Translations under genes and position numbers: made by a program
Source: RPQJ01 sp963731105
Lineage (GTDB): Bacteria; Pseudomonadota; Gammaproteobacteria; Steroidobacterales; Steroidobacteraceae
Assembly (NCBI GenBank): GCA_963731105.1
Contig: CAVSUM010000011.1
Span: 124,001-188,000 of the forward strand
Direction: 5' to 3'
DNA length: 64,000 nt
Shown: positions 16,543 through 24,355 of the stretch, one piece after another
How positions within the stretch are numbered: the first letter of the stretch is position 1
How the letters are laid out: each line of letters opens with the position of its first letter
The notes under the pieces: model-generated
Database searches by the model: none
Told to the model about the DNA's origin: nothing
The model's input: only the letters and a program-made list of their open reading frames with translations

Positions 16543-17547
16543 TTAATTCCATAAGGAGAGCCATTGATTGTTTGCTCTGAAGACTCTCAGGTGGGCAATG
16601 CGGTCTGCATGGTCGTGGAGCCAAGCTGCGCCTCCTCTCTTGAGTCGGCCCTGCAGCACATGGCGATTGCCACCTTCGATGATGCCCGAACCGATCGGCA
16701 GACCCAGTTTTAGGGCACGGGGATAGTCCAGGCAATCCAGGCGATTGGTCAGATAGCGATGGCCATTGCGCACGAGCGCTTCTTCTTCCGGCGTGCCCGC
16801 CGGCTCCAGATGTTGTTCCAATGCCTCGATCACTTTATCCACGGCTCCGCGTTGGAGTCGCTTTTGTTGGGTTCGTCGCCACGCATCAGGCTGGGCGGGT
16901 CGGCAGCGTTTGGCTGCATCTCCCAGATATTCGCTGACGTGAAAGAAATCACACAGAAAGGTCGCCTGGAGCCCGAAGACCTCCTGGCTCTGGAGTCGGA
17001 TCCAATCGGCCCCGTCCCCCATCGCGTGAATATGACTGTTTAATCCCCAACCGGCCTGCCGCGCGCAGTGCCCCCAACGTTGTCCGACCTGGGCTACGCT
17101 TCCGAAGGTGGCCCCATATACCGTCGTGCGGGAACCCTGGGCTTGGGTGGCCACCAGTCGCATCTCTTTCCATTCTCGGGGATGTTTGGCCTTTCTGGGA
17201 GCTGGTTCCACCGTGCAAATCATCGTGCCGTCGGCTTGGGCAATAACATGATCGGCTCCTACCGCCGGCAGAACCCGGAAGGACTGCTCGTATTGCTCCT
17301 GCAACTGCTCCCGCACTCTTTGGGCCTGTCGGAGGGTGGTCGCTCGCACCGCGCTGGCTCCCATCTCAAATCCATAATGTTCCAGAACGCTGGCGGCCGC
17401 CCGGGCGAAGGACTGCTCGCTGCCAAAGTCGGTGAGCACCCGTTGCAGTCCCTTGGACCGTCCTCGGGGTGTTACGCCCAGTCGCTGGGGCAGCGGGCGC
17501 AAGTAGCTCTGGGTTTGGCTGCGCCAAATCGAGTCGCTCACGCTCAC
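16543..17547 (-). CDS. Transposase, catalytic frame (orfB)
   Basis: 334 residues from a GTG, but the natural product is likely the fusion made by a -1 slip from the upstream frame, adding about ten residues (TLKWCCVFGW). Motifs: HVIAQADGTMICTVEP, MGDGADWIRLQSQEVF, FLCDFFHVSEYLGDAAKRC and, near the end, LPIGSGIIEGGNRHVLQGRLKRGGAAW. The acidic residues in ADGTM, GDGAD and GSGIIEGG are the candidates for the catalytic DDE set. Ends one base into the left inverted repeat's inner side. Intact apart from the slip. Confidence 0.85.
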   Translation of the reverse strand: MSVSDSIWRSQTQSYLRPLPQRLGVTPRGRSKGLQRVLTDFGSEQSFARAAASVLEHYGFEMGASAVRATTLRQAQRVREQLQEQYEQSFRVLPAVGADHVIAQADGTMICTVEPAPRKAKHPREWKEMRLVATQAQGSRTTVYGATFGSVAQVGQRWGHCARQAGWGLNSHIHAMGDGADWIRLQSQEVFGLQATFLCDFFHVSEYLGDAAKRCRPAQPDAWRRTQQKRLQRGAVDKVIEALEQHLEPAGTPEEEALVRNGHRYLTNRLDCLDYPRALKLGLPIGSGIIEGGNRHVLQGRLKRGGAAWLHDHADRIAHLRVFRANNQWLSLWN

Positions 17548-17570
17548 CCAGCCAAAGACACAGCACCACT

Positions 17571-17864
17571 TCAGCGTTTTTTTTTACGACTGCGCACTGT
17601 GCCATCCTGGGCTTTGAGTTCACGACTCACGCGTTGCTCGGCCTGCGTGGCCCACTGATGCATGCTGGTGTTGCCCAGCCGGCGCATTTCCTGGATCAGC
17701 AGTTCCTCGATTTGGTCGGCACTCTTCAAAGGGCCCTCGGTGTTGTAAGCGATGTCGAGGATGCTTTGGACGCGTTCCATCATCTCGGGATGTTGACGCA
17801 GTCGCTCAAGGAACTGCGCTTCAGACTGGCTTACCAGTTTCGGACTGACATTCTTGCTCTTCAT
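17571..17864 (-). CDS. Transposase N-terminal frame (orfA)
   Basis: 97 residues from the ATG at 17,864 (a GTG two codons upstream is possible). Helical, with VSQSEAQFLERLRQHPEMMERVQSIL and ADQIEELLIQEMRRLGNTSMHQWA, typical of the N-terminal part of ISKra4-type transposases. It ends in RSRKKKR at the nine-A run where the ribosome can move to the catalytic frame. Confidence 0.75.
   Translation of the reverse strand: MKSKNVSPKLVSQSEAQFLERLRQHPEMMERVQSILDIAYNTEGPLKSADQIEELLIQEMRRLGNTSMHQWATQAEQRVSRELKAQDGTVRSRKKKR
17577..17585 (-). promoter_or_regulatory. Probable programmed -1 frameshift site (A9)
   Basis: On the minus strand CGT-AAA-AAA-AAA-CGC-TGA ends orfA. Slipping back by one in the A-run gives AAA-AAA-AAA-ACG-CTG-AAG, which enters the catalytic frame without a stop. 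Runs of A serve the same purpose in other insertion sequences, by ribosomal or transcriptional slippage. Confidence 0.65.
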
Positions 17865-17951
17865 CCCCACTGTAATTAGAGAAGTGTCCCAAATATGTAC
17901 ACTCTATTCTGCAAATATCTTCTCTGCCCTCACCCACCTTTAATCATACCC

Positions 17952-17960
17952 GTTGTTCTG
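17952..17960 (+). repeat. Target-site duplication, right copy
   Basis: GTTGTTCTG, identical to 16,510-16,518. Confidence 0.9.
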
Positions 17961-18179
17961 CGCCGTCGCACTTTGATGTTTCACCCCAGCGCCAGTGCGC
18001 TCAGCCGCACCAGTTCGATCAGTCTCCGCGCCCCGCGTCGGTGGTTTCCATGGAGATCTCCAGCCCGCGCCTGTGGGCGTCGTTAATCACCTTGTGCAGC
18101 CAACGGAAGCCGTCATATTACCTTGTGTTTCATAATTCTTCCCAACTCCACTGGTTCCCGTCTGCCTTGTTTGAAATTG

Positions 18180-20879
18180 TCAGCGCGTCTCCAAGGCCGA
18201 TAGCGGGATGATCGACATCGCGCAGTCCTCCTTGCCTTGGGTGTAGATTACGTAAAGTTTGCCCTCATGCTCGACCGCTGCCGGATAGGACCACTCCGTG
18301 TTGGTGCCGGCCCTTGATCTGCCATCGCTGCCACCCAGCAGGCGCCGCTGTGGCGTCTGCTGATGACGAATCTTCCAAACCCGGCAGAAGCGGTTTCCGC
18401 TCGGGGTTGTAACCGCGATGGACAATAGCGCCCGTCTTTGCTCCAAGTTGCCGGTAATGAGGTATTGCTGGCCGTTGCTGAGCTTTCCAGACAGCGGCTT
18501 GCTGGTGGTAAGAGGAAAGTTGCTAAGTCTCAGCGGAGTCCAGGTTCGGCCCAGGTCTTTGCTGACGGCAGCGGGCGCTGTTTTCGCATTCCTCGGGCGG
18601 CACATGGCCACGAGCGCGCCATCCTGCTCCATAAGCGTGGTTTCCGGATAAAGCAGATCGATGGATTCGGGTTTGGGAATTTGCACGACATCCCAGCGCG
18701 TTAAATCGTCGCCGTGACTGATCGCCACCGCAGCCTCGAACCAGTGCAGTTCGCCAGACATGATCCAGTTCCCGTCATCCAGCTTGCGCGGCGGCGAAAA
18801 GGGCAGGAATCCGGGGATCTGACTGCCGAGCAGTTCCCAGGATTGGGTCGAAGAGAGGACGAAGATTTCGGTTCGGGGTTTCTCGTCATTCCAGCAGGTG
18901 AAGAAGCCCCATAGTTTCCCCCGATGCGAGAAAAGGACGGGGTGATTGAACGATTCGCCGCCCAGCAGCGGCGGGGCGGCCCAGATCTTCGCAGGTCCCC
19001 AGGTGAACCCGCCATCCTGCGAGACGCGCCCCCTCAGCAATTCATCCTTCACGTTGATCTCGAACAAACGATGGTTCGCCCATCCGGCATAGAGGCTGCC
19101 TTCGTGAAACGCAATCGCAGGTTCGTGCAGGTAGTGATATCCACCCTGCGCGGCCCGTTCGATCTCGATGTGGGTTACGCATGGGAGGTCCCGCATTTGC
19201 TCGAAGGGCGGGAATGGAATCTGCCGGTCCCACAGTTCGAGGGACGCTGCATCCGCTGCGACGCCACCCGAGGAGGCGCGAGCAAGGTGGCCGCCATTTT
19301 TTGGCAGGACCGGCACGGCCCACTTGGGGAGAACAAGGGAGTCACCTTTGGTTAGCTGTTTTTGGAAGACGGTGCAGACATTGGCCTCCCTTTCGAAAAG
19401 CATGAACTCGGGAACACTTGCCTTCTCAAACCCACGTTGCAAAAGGAAATCCGCCTGGCTGTCCCGCTGGCGTCCCGCACTTGGCGTGACCAGGTAAACA
19501 ATTCCGGATTTGCCGCACACGAGACGGCCGCCCGTGATATTCATGCGAAGGAACTTGCAGCCCTGGAGTACGCCGGGGACCTCCTGCGCGGCGTAGTCGC
19601 GGTCCAAGAACAGTTTCGCGCCTTGTTTGAACACCTCAGGCTCACCTTCGAAGAACTCAAGCTCCGCACCGACTCCCTGCAACAATGGTTTTCCATCTGC
19701 ATTGTCACTTCGTTCTGGAACAGATTTCGTGGCCGGGTTCAATCCTGTTGCCTTGTTGATGCGAACACGCAGACGCGCGTCTGAGGAGAGCGTTTTTCCG
19801 CTTTTCACATCCTCCTCGCGGAAGGTGGCCATCAGGATTTCCTTGTCGTGTTTGCGCTCCCAGTCGTAGATCGCATAAATGAGGCCGTTCGGTGCCTGGA
19901 CTGCGTCCGGGTAAGAGACGCTCTTCCGTTCATCCAGAAGCAATCCTCCGGTCCAGGTTGCGCCATCGTTGTCGGAGACAAACGCTTTCAGGTGCGATCT
20001 GGACTTGGCTGCGTCCGGTGGATCGTGCCGTATCATGAGGAGATTGCCGCTCGATAGCCTTCGAATGAAGAACCGCGTGACCGGGTGTTGGATTTTTGTT
20101 GGAACAACTTCCGGCCAGTTTTTACCGCCGTCGGTCGAGATACTCTCTCCTATGCCATAGCGGGTGCGCACCAGCATCCAGAGGGAGCCGTTTTGCCTTT
20201 GCACCATCATGTGCTCGTCACAATTGCGGTCCTCGGGTTTTGGTATGTTCGCGGCTCCGATTTGCTTGAAAGTATTGCCTCTGTCGGTGGATGAGACGAT
20301 TCGCGCGCTGTCGTTTGTCCGCCAAAAAGCCATTGGAAGCAGCCAAGCCCCGTTCCGGTCCACGAGCGGCTTGTTCATCATGATGCCGTCATCCACCACG
20401 GCGGGTTTGGACCAGCTCGCACTCGCCTTTCGGGATTCGGTGGTCTGAATAGCCAGGGTGTAGGGTTCCTGTGTATCCGACCGGCGCTGCGCCCAGAACA
20501 GCCACAGCTTCCCCTGCGGGTCATGCCACAGGCAGGGATCAAATGCGCGCACCGGGCCTTCACGGTCTGGATCGAGCACCAGTGCCCGTTGCCAGGTGCG
20601 GCCGTCATCACCGCTGGTATCCAGGATGATGTAATTGTGTTTATCCTCGGTGACACCACCGCCATACCATGCGGCCCAGAGCCGCCCATTGGGCGCGCGC
20701 TCGATAGTGGGTATGCCCTGAAACATTCGCCTGGAATCAGAGTATTCCGATCCCGGATTGGCATTGAGATTAGGGAGAACCGGGCTCTGGCCGGGCTCGG
20801 CGGCGGTCGCAAAAAGCGCCCTCAGGCCCATCAGCAGGCACAGGAGGAATCGGGGCAACTTAAGGGATCTGCTTTGCAT
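18180..20879 (-). CDS. Secreted protein with two sialidase-type (BNR) propellers
   Basis: 899 residues. Signal peptide (FLLCLLMGLRALFATAAEP). Residues about 40-390 form one propeller with Asp-boxes SGDDGRTW, STDRGNTF, STDGGKNW and SDNDGATW; residues about 590-890 form a second with SQDGGFTW and SKDLGRTW. Between them is a linker of about 180 residues. The first ends with IYAIYDWERKHDKEILMATF and the second with LYVIYTQGKEDCAMSIIPL, both normal ends of the exo-alpha-sialidase fold. The usual Arg triad of true sialidases cannot be assigned with certainty. In Verrucomicrobia and Planctomycetes such proteins are often of unknown substrate, so 'sialidase-fold' is safer than sialidase. Stand-alone, minus strand, next to the insertion sequence. 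Confidence 0.85.
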   Translation of the reverse strand: MQSRSLKLPRFLLCLLMGLRALFATAAEPGQSPVLPNLNANPGSEYSDSRRMFQGIPTIERAPNGRLWAAWYGGGVTEDKHNYIILDTSGDDGRTWQRALVLDPDREGPVRAFDPCLWHDPQGKLWLFWAQRRSDTQEPYTLAIQTTESRKASASWSKPAVVDDGIMMNKPLVDRNGAWLLPMAFWRTNDSARIVSSTDRGNTFKQIGAANIPKPEDRNCDEHMMVQRQNGSLWMLVRTRYGIGESISTDGGKNWPEVVPTKIQHPVTRFFIRRLSSGNLLMIRHDPPDAAKSRSHLKAFVSDNDGATWTGGLLLDERKSVSYPDAVQAPNGLIYAIYDWERKHDKEILMATFREEDVKSGKTLSSDARLRVRINKATGLNPATKSVPERSDNADGKPLLQGVGAELEFFEGEPEVFKQGAKLFLDRDYAAQEVPGVLQGCKFLRMNITGGRLVCGKSGIVYLVTPSAGRQRDSQADFLLQRGFEKASVPEFMLFEREANVCTVFQKQLTKGDSLVLPKWAVPVLPKNGGHLARASSGGVAADAASLELWDRQIPFPPFEQMRDLPCVTHIEIERAAQGGYHYLHEPAIAFHEGSLYAGWANHRLFEINVKDELLRGRVSQDGGFTWGPAKIWAAPPLLGGESFNHPVLFSHRGKLWGFFTCWNDEKPRTEIFVLSSTQSWELLGSQIPGFLPFSPPRKLDDGNWIMSGELHWFEAAVAISHGDDLTRWDVVQIPKPESIDLLYPETTLMEQDGALVAMCRPRNAKTAPAAVSKDLGRTWTPLRLSNFPLTTSKPLSGKLSNGQQYLITGNLEQRRALLSIAVTTPSGNRFCRVWKIRHQQTPQRRLLGGSDGRSRAGTNTEWSYPAAVEHEGKLYVIYTQGKEDCAMSIIPLSALETR

Positions 20880-21111
20880 TCTGGTGCATTGTCGGCAGGC
20901 GCGCTTCCCCTGGCAAGAGCAATGCGACAGAGGAATGCGGTTGCAGGACGCAGGTGAAATGAAACGGGCCGAAGTTCAGGCGTCCAATGAGAGACGCCGC
21001 GGCCATCTTGGCTTGGCATTGCCGAGACGGTCCAGCGACGGTAACGGGGAGCCGATTTCCCTTGAATCCCTTGGTATCCCCTTCGAGACTCCTTCGAAGC
21101 ATCACGAGAAC

Positions 21112-21612
21112 ATCAGGAGGGTACCCACAACCCCGACGCGTTTACCCAACTGGGCGCCACCCTCCACTTCTATGGCGTCGCCCTGCGCTACGCCCCCCAA
21201 GCCAGAGGTAAAATCTAACGCCGTCACGACTACTGGCAAAAACGTCTGCCCGCGCTCCTGGCCGCCGACCAGATCCTCGAACTCTGCGGCGCCAACCACC
21301 TGCTCGACCAGTTGCTTCCCCACGCCAACCAGCACGAAATCCACCGCGAACTCGGCACTACCCCGCACGCCGCCCGCGACTTGGCCCTGACCGAAAAACA
21401 CTCCGTCCTGCGCCCCGCCCCCGCCTGTCCCTGGTGGCCCAATGTTTGGAGCCAGCGCACCCAGGTCCGCGTCGGCGTCATTCCATTGCCGCCCCGCCCC
21501 GCTCAACCGTCCTCCGCTGCCTGCGGCCCGACGGCGACCTCTTTTACCTCCACCGTGCCCCAGACCCCAAGGCCAAACCTCTGGTTCTACTCCACTGCCC
21601 GGTCTTCTGATA
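21112..21612 (+). pseudogene. C-terminal remnant of a Mu/IS481-like transposase
   Basis: Frame 1 reads EGTHNPDAFTQLGATLHFYGVALRY, meets a TAA near 21,216, continues RRHDYWQKRLPALLAADQILELCGANHLLDQLLPHANQHE ... CPWWPNVWSQRTQVRVG, then changes frame near 21,480 to PPRSTVLRCLRPDGDLFYLHRAPDPKAKPLVLLHCPVF and a stop at about 21,610. The pieces fit the C-terminal end of the transposase I associate with the ATPase/small-protein module seen at 13,370-13,995. The catalytic part is missing. Two copies of CCACTTTTGA follow within 35 bases. Confidence 0.55.
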
Positions 21613-21701
21613 CCCCGTCCACTTTTGATCGCACACAGAATTCCACTTTTGAAAGTTACACGACAAACCTGCATAATAATGTTGATGGCCACAACCGCAA
21701 C

Positions 21702-21728
21702 CGGTATACCGCTTTCAAATACCGGTAT
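21702..21728 (+). promoter_or_regulatory. Two palindromic operators, probable GntR (UxuR/ExuR-like) sites
   Basis: CGGTATACCG (21,702-21,711) and ATACCGGTAT (21,719-21,728) are both perfect 10-bp palindromes, 17 bp apart centre to centre. The core GGTATACC matches what is known for the hexuronate repressors UxuR/ExuR (TTGGTATACCAA). They lie just before the regulator gene and the KDG operon, so autoregulation and uronate-controlled derepression are likely. Confidence 0.55.
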
Positions 21729-21741
21729 ATTACATTGCCCT

Positions 21742-22578
21742 GTGAAGAATGCCATAAGGAAACATCCTCGGTCGAAAGCTCGATCATGCAAGACGCTGAC
21801 GGCTAACAGGGGGGCATCAAAACTGGGAGATCTCGCGTATCAGCAACTTCAGAAAAAGCTTGTAAATGGCGAGTTGGCCGCGGGCGACAAGATTTCAGAA
21901 GTGCAACTGGCCGCCGACCTGGGGATGAGCCGCACACCGGTGCGCGACGCAATTCGCCGCTTGGAGATGGAGGGTGTGCTGCAACCGGTGGCATCGAGCG
22001 GGACCTTTGTTAAGCCAGCCGAGCGATCAAAGATTATTGAACTGTTTGAGTTGCGCATCGCCATTGAATCTTTCGCGGTGCAGAAGGCTACTCGACGGAT
22101 GAAGTCGGTTGAGGTGAAGCATTTGGGGGAACTCTGCGACCAGATGCTGGCGGCAATCCGTGATTTCCGCGATTCGGGCGATGCGTATCTGAAAGGCAGA
22201 CCGTTGCAACGATACCTGAATGCGGATATCGAATTCCATCAACTGTTGCTGACGGCGGCAGAGAACCGACAAGCACTGGCAATCTACAACGACTTGCACC
22301 TCCGAAGCGCCATTTTTGGCTGCCGTAGTCATCAGCGCGATCTTCATCATGTCGCCTGGGTCTGGCTCCAGCATAATCGCGTGGTGCGGTGGGTGCGACA
22401 GCGTGATGCACGGAAAGCGCTGCAAGCCCTTGAGAAACACATGTACGCGAGCATGGCTGCTGCGCTGGAGGCTTACGATGCGCGTTTGGCTGGGCGGTCG
22501 AGTGCGGGGGCAGCCCAACCTGAGTTCACCAAAGCATATGCCGCGTTCATGTCCGGTCGAGTCCGGCAGGCCGCGTAA
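21742..22578 (+). CDS. GntR-family regulator with FCD ligand domain
   Basis: 278 residues from the GTG at 21,742; the true start is uncertain. ATGs at 21,679 and 21,685 would put the operators inside the gene, and a CTG at 21,823 has AGGGGGG eight bases upstream. The winged helix is clear (LGDLAYQQLQKKLVNGELAAGDKISEVQLAADLGMSRTPVRDAIRRLEMEGVL), followed by the all-helical FCD domain (IIELFELRIAIESFAVQKAT ... IEFHQLLLTAAENRQA ... ALQALEKHMYASM). First gene of the KDG operon (12 bp before eda), so it most likely represses it and responds to a uronate or 2-keto-3-deoxygluconate. Confidence 0.88.
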   Translation: MKNAIRKHPRSKARSCKTLTANRGASKLGDLAYQQLQKKLVNGELAAGDKISEVQLAADLGMSRTPVRDAIRRLEMEGVLQPVASSGTFVKPAERSKIIELFELRIAIESFAVQKATRRMKSVEVKHLGELCDQMLAAIRDFRDSGDAYLKGRPLQRYLNADIEFHQLLLTAAENRQALAIYNDLHLRSAIFGCRSHQRDLHHVAWVWLQHNRVVRWVRQRDARKALQALEKHMYASMAAALEAYDARLAGRSSAGAAQPEFTKAYAAFMSGRVRQAA

Positions 22579-22590
22579 CTTCTTCTATCT

Positions 22591-23253
22591 ATGTTTACCA
22601 AAACTCTACTCACCCACCTGCATCGCAGCGGTGTCCTGGCTGTGCTCATTATCGACAATCCCGACGATGCCGTGCCGGTGGCCAAAGCCCTGGTAGCGGG
22701 CGGGGTCAACTGCATGGAACTGACGCTTCGCACCCCTGCGGCGATGGAGGCCCTGCGGCGTATCCTCACGGAAGTGCCGGACATGATTGCCGGTGTGGGC
22801 ACCGTCCTGACTCCGCAGCAAGTGCAAGAAGTCGCCGCGGCGGGAGCAGCGTTTGGGGTCGCTCCCGGCATGAATCCCCGCGTCGTGGCGGAGGCCCGAC
22901 GTACCCGCTTGCCTTTCGCGCCCGGCATCTGTACGCCGAGCGACATTGAGCAAGCCTTGGAATGCGGTTGCCGGTTGCTGAAGTTCTTCCCCGCCGAGCC
23001 CCTAGGCGGAATGACCTATCTCAAAAGCATCGCCGCGCCCTATGCGCATCTGGATCTGCGTTTCATTCCGCTGGGTGGGGTTGATGCCGGCAACGCGGAG
23101 CGATACCTCGGCGAGCCGAGCATCCAGGCGTTGGGCGGCTCATGGATCGCGCCGCGGGACCTCATCCAAAAGCGGGATTGGCCGGCCATCACGCAACGCG
23201 CGCGCCAGGTCGCCGAGATTGTAAACAAAGTGAGACCCGGAAAGGAAATATGA
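22591..23253 (+). CDS. eda: 2-dehydro-3-deoxy-phosphogluconate aldolase
   Basis: 220 residues. Splits KDPG into pyruvate and glyceraldehyde 3-phosphate. The TIM-barrel motifs are GVLAVLIIDNPDDAVPVAKALVAGGVNCMELTLRTP (with the catalytic Glu in MELTLRT), AGVGTVL, VAPGMNP, PFAPGICTPSD and the Schiff-base Lys in CRLLKFFPAE. LDLRFIPLGGVDAGNAERYL is the phosphate site. Lies between the regulator and kdgK, overlapping kdgK by ATGA. Confidence 0.95.
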   Translation: MFTKTLLTHLHRSGVLAVLIIDNPDDAVPVAKALVAGGVNCMELTLRTPAAMEALRRILTEVPDMIAGVGTVLTPQQVQEVAAAGAAFGVAPGMNPRVVAEARRTRLPFAPGICTPSDIEQALECGCRLLKFFPAEPLGGMTYLKSIAAPYAHLDLRFIPLGGVDAGNAERYLGEPSIQALGGSWIAPRDLIQKRDWPAITQRARQVAEIVNKVRPGKEI

Positions 23254-24344
23254 GTCGTCGAGTAATTACCTTTGGAGAAATCATGGGGCGATTGACGCCG
23301 GGTGGATTCCTCCGTTTTCGCCAGGCGATGCCCGGCCCATTGGACATCACCTTCGCTGGGGCCGAAGCGTCGGTCGCAGCTTCCATTGCCTATCTCGGCG
23401 GGGAGGCGGCATTTGTTACCGCTTTGCCCAGGCATGCCATCGCGGACGCCTGCGTGGCCAATCTCAAAGCCATGGGGGTAGATACGCAGCACATTCTGCG
23501 CACAAAACATGGCCGTCTCGGGCTGTACTTTCTGGAAACCGGCGCCAATCAACGGCCCAGCACCGTGATCTACGACCGTGAAGGCGCGGCGGTTTCTTTG
23601 ACCCGCGCCGACCAGTATCCGTGGGAAAAGATATTTGCGGGGGCGGGTTGGTTTCATCTTTCGGGCATCACGCCCGCAATATCGGCCATTGCCAGCGAGG
23701 CAGCAGTGACAGCGGTGCAGGCGGCGCGCGCTCAGGGACTGACGGTTTCCTGTGACCTAAACTTCCGCCGGGCACTTTGGAACTGGGATGCGGGCAGCAG
23801 TCCTTCGGAGCTGGCACAGCGAACGATGCGGAAAATACTGGCGCATGTGGAGGTGGTGATTGGCAACGAGGAGGATGCCGGGGAAGTGTTGGGTATTCAT
23901 GCGCGGAACACCGACGTGCAGAGCGGCAAGGTGGCGGGCGACCAATATCCCGAAGTGGCTCGGCAAATCGCGGCGCAATTTCCGCAGGTCAAACAGGTCG
24001 CCATTACGCTCCGGGAAAGCCTTTCGGCATCGCACAACAACTGGGGCGCGATGCTTTATGACGTCAACGAAGGACGGGCCTATTTTGCGCCGGTTCGCGG
24101 GGGGCAATATCGCCCTTATGCAATTACTCACATTGTGGATCGTGTCGGCGGCGGCGATGCCTTTGCCGCTGGACTGATCTACGCACGGATGACCCCGGAA
24201 CTAAGCGCGCCACAGACTTCCGTATCGTTTGCCGTGGCGGCGTCCTGTTTGGCACACAGCGTTTCCGGAGACTACAACTTTTCCAGCCGTGCGGAAGTCG
24301 AAGCCCTGATGCGCGGGGCGGAATCCGGCAGGGTAGTTCGCTAA
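23250..24344 (+). CDS. kdgK: 2-dehydro-3-deoxygluconate kinase, PfkB family
   Basis: 364 residues from the ATG at 23,250, which overlaps the eda stop (ATGA). The start MSRRVITFGEIMGRLTPGGFLRFRQA and AGAEASVAASIAYLGG fit the N-terminal PfkB sugar site; SCDLNFRRALW and VIGNEEDAGEVLG the centre; VDRVGGGDAFAAGLIYARM is the second PfkB signature with the catalytic Asp in GGGDAF. Phosphorylates KDG to KDPG for Eda. Longer than the E. coli enzyme (309), as is usual in this branch. Confidence 0.93.
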   Translation: MSRRVITFGEIMGRLTPGGFLRFRQAMPGPLDITFAGAEASVAASIAYLGGEAAFVTALPRHAIADACVANLKAMGVDTQHILRTKHGRLGLYFLETGANQRPSTVIYDREGAAVSLTRADQYPWEKIFAGAGWFHLSGITPAISAIASEAAVTAVQAARAQGLTVSCDLNFRRALWNWDAGSSPSELAQRTMRKILAHVEVVIGNEEDAGEVLGIHARNTDVQSGKVAGDQYPEVARQIAAQFPQVKQVAITLRESLSASHNNWGAMLYDVNEGRAYFAPVRGGQYRPYAITHIVDRVGGGDAFAAGLIYARMTPELSAPQTSVSFAVAASCLAHSVSGDYNFSSRAEVEALMRGAESGRVVR

Positions 24345-24355
24345 CAACATTCGTC

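Larger units (their letters stand above)
16519..17951 (-). mobile_element. Complete ISKra4-like insertion sequence, 1433 bp
   Basis: Terminal inverted repeats of 24 bp: left 16,519-16,542 (starting GGGTATGATT) and right 17,928-17,951, 21 of 24 matching. A perfect 9-bp direct repeat GTTGTTCTG flanks both ends. Inside are two minus-strand frames with a nine-A slip site between them. Both ends and the duplication are intact, so this is a recent insertion. The family call rests on the transposase C-terminus (LPIGSGIIEGG...LKR.G..W) and on MGDGADWIRLQ. Confidence 0.85.

Noticed and set aside
17961..18179. Possible minus-strand gene remnant (LHKVINDAHRRGLEISMET)
   Set aside because: Only about 35 codons read well and they break soon after; too short to call a family or exclude chance.
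20880..21111. Open plus-strand frame between the sialidase-fold gene and the transposase remnant
   Set aside because: Composition is not protein-like and it has no start with support; more likely the promoter region of the minus-strand gene.
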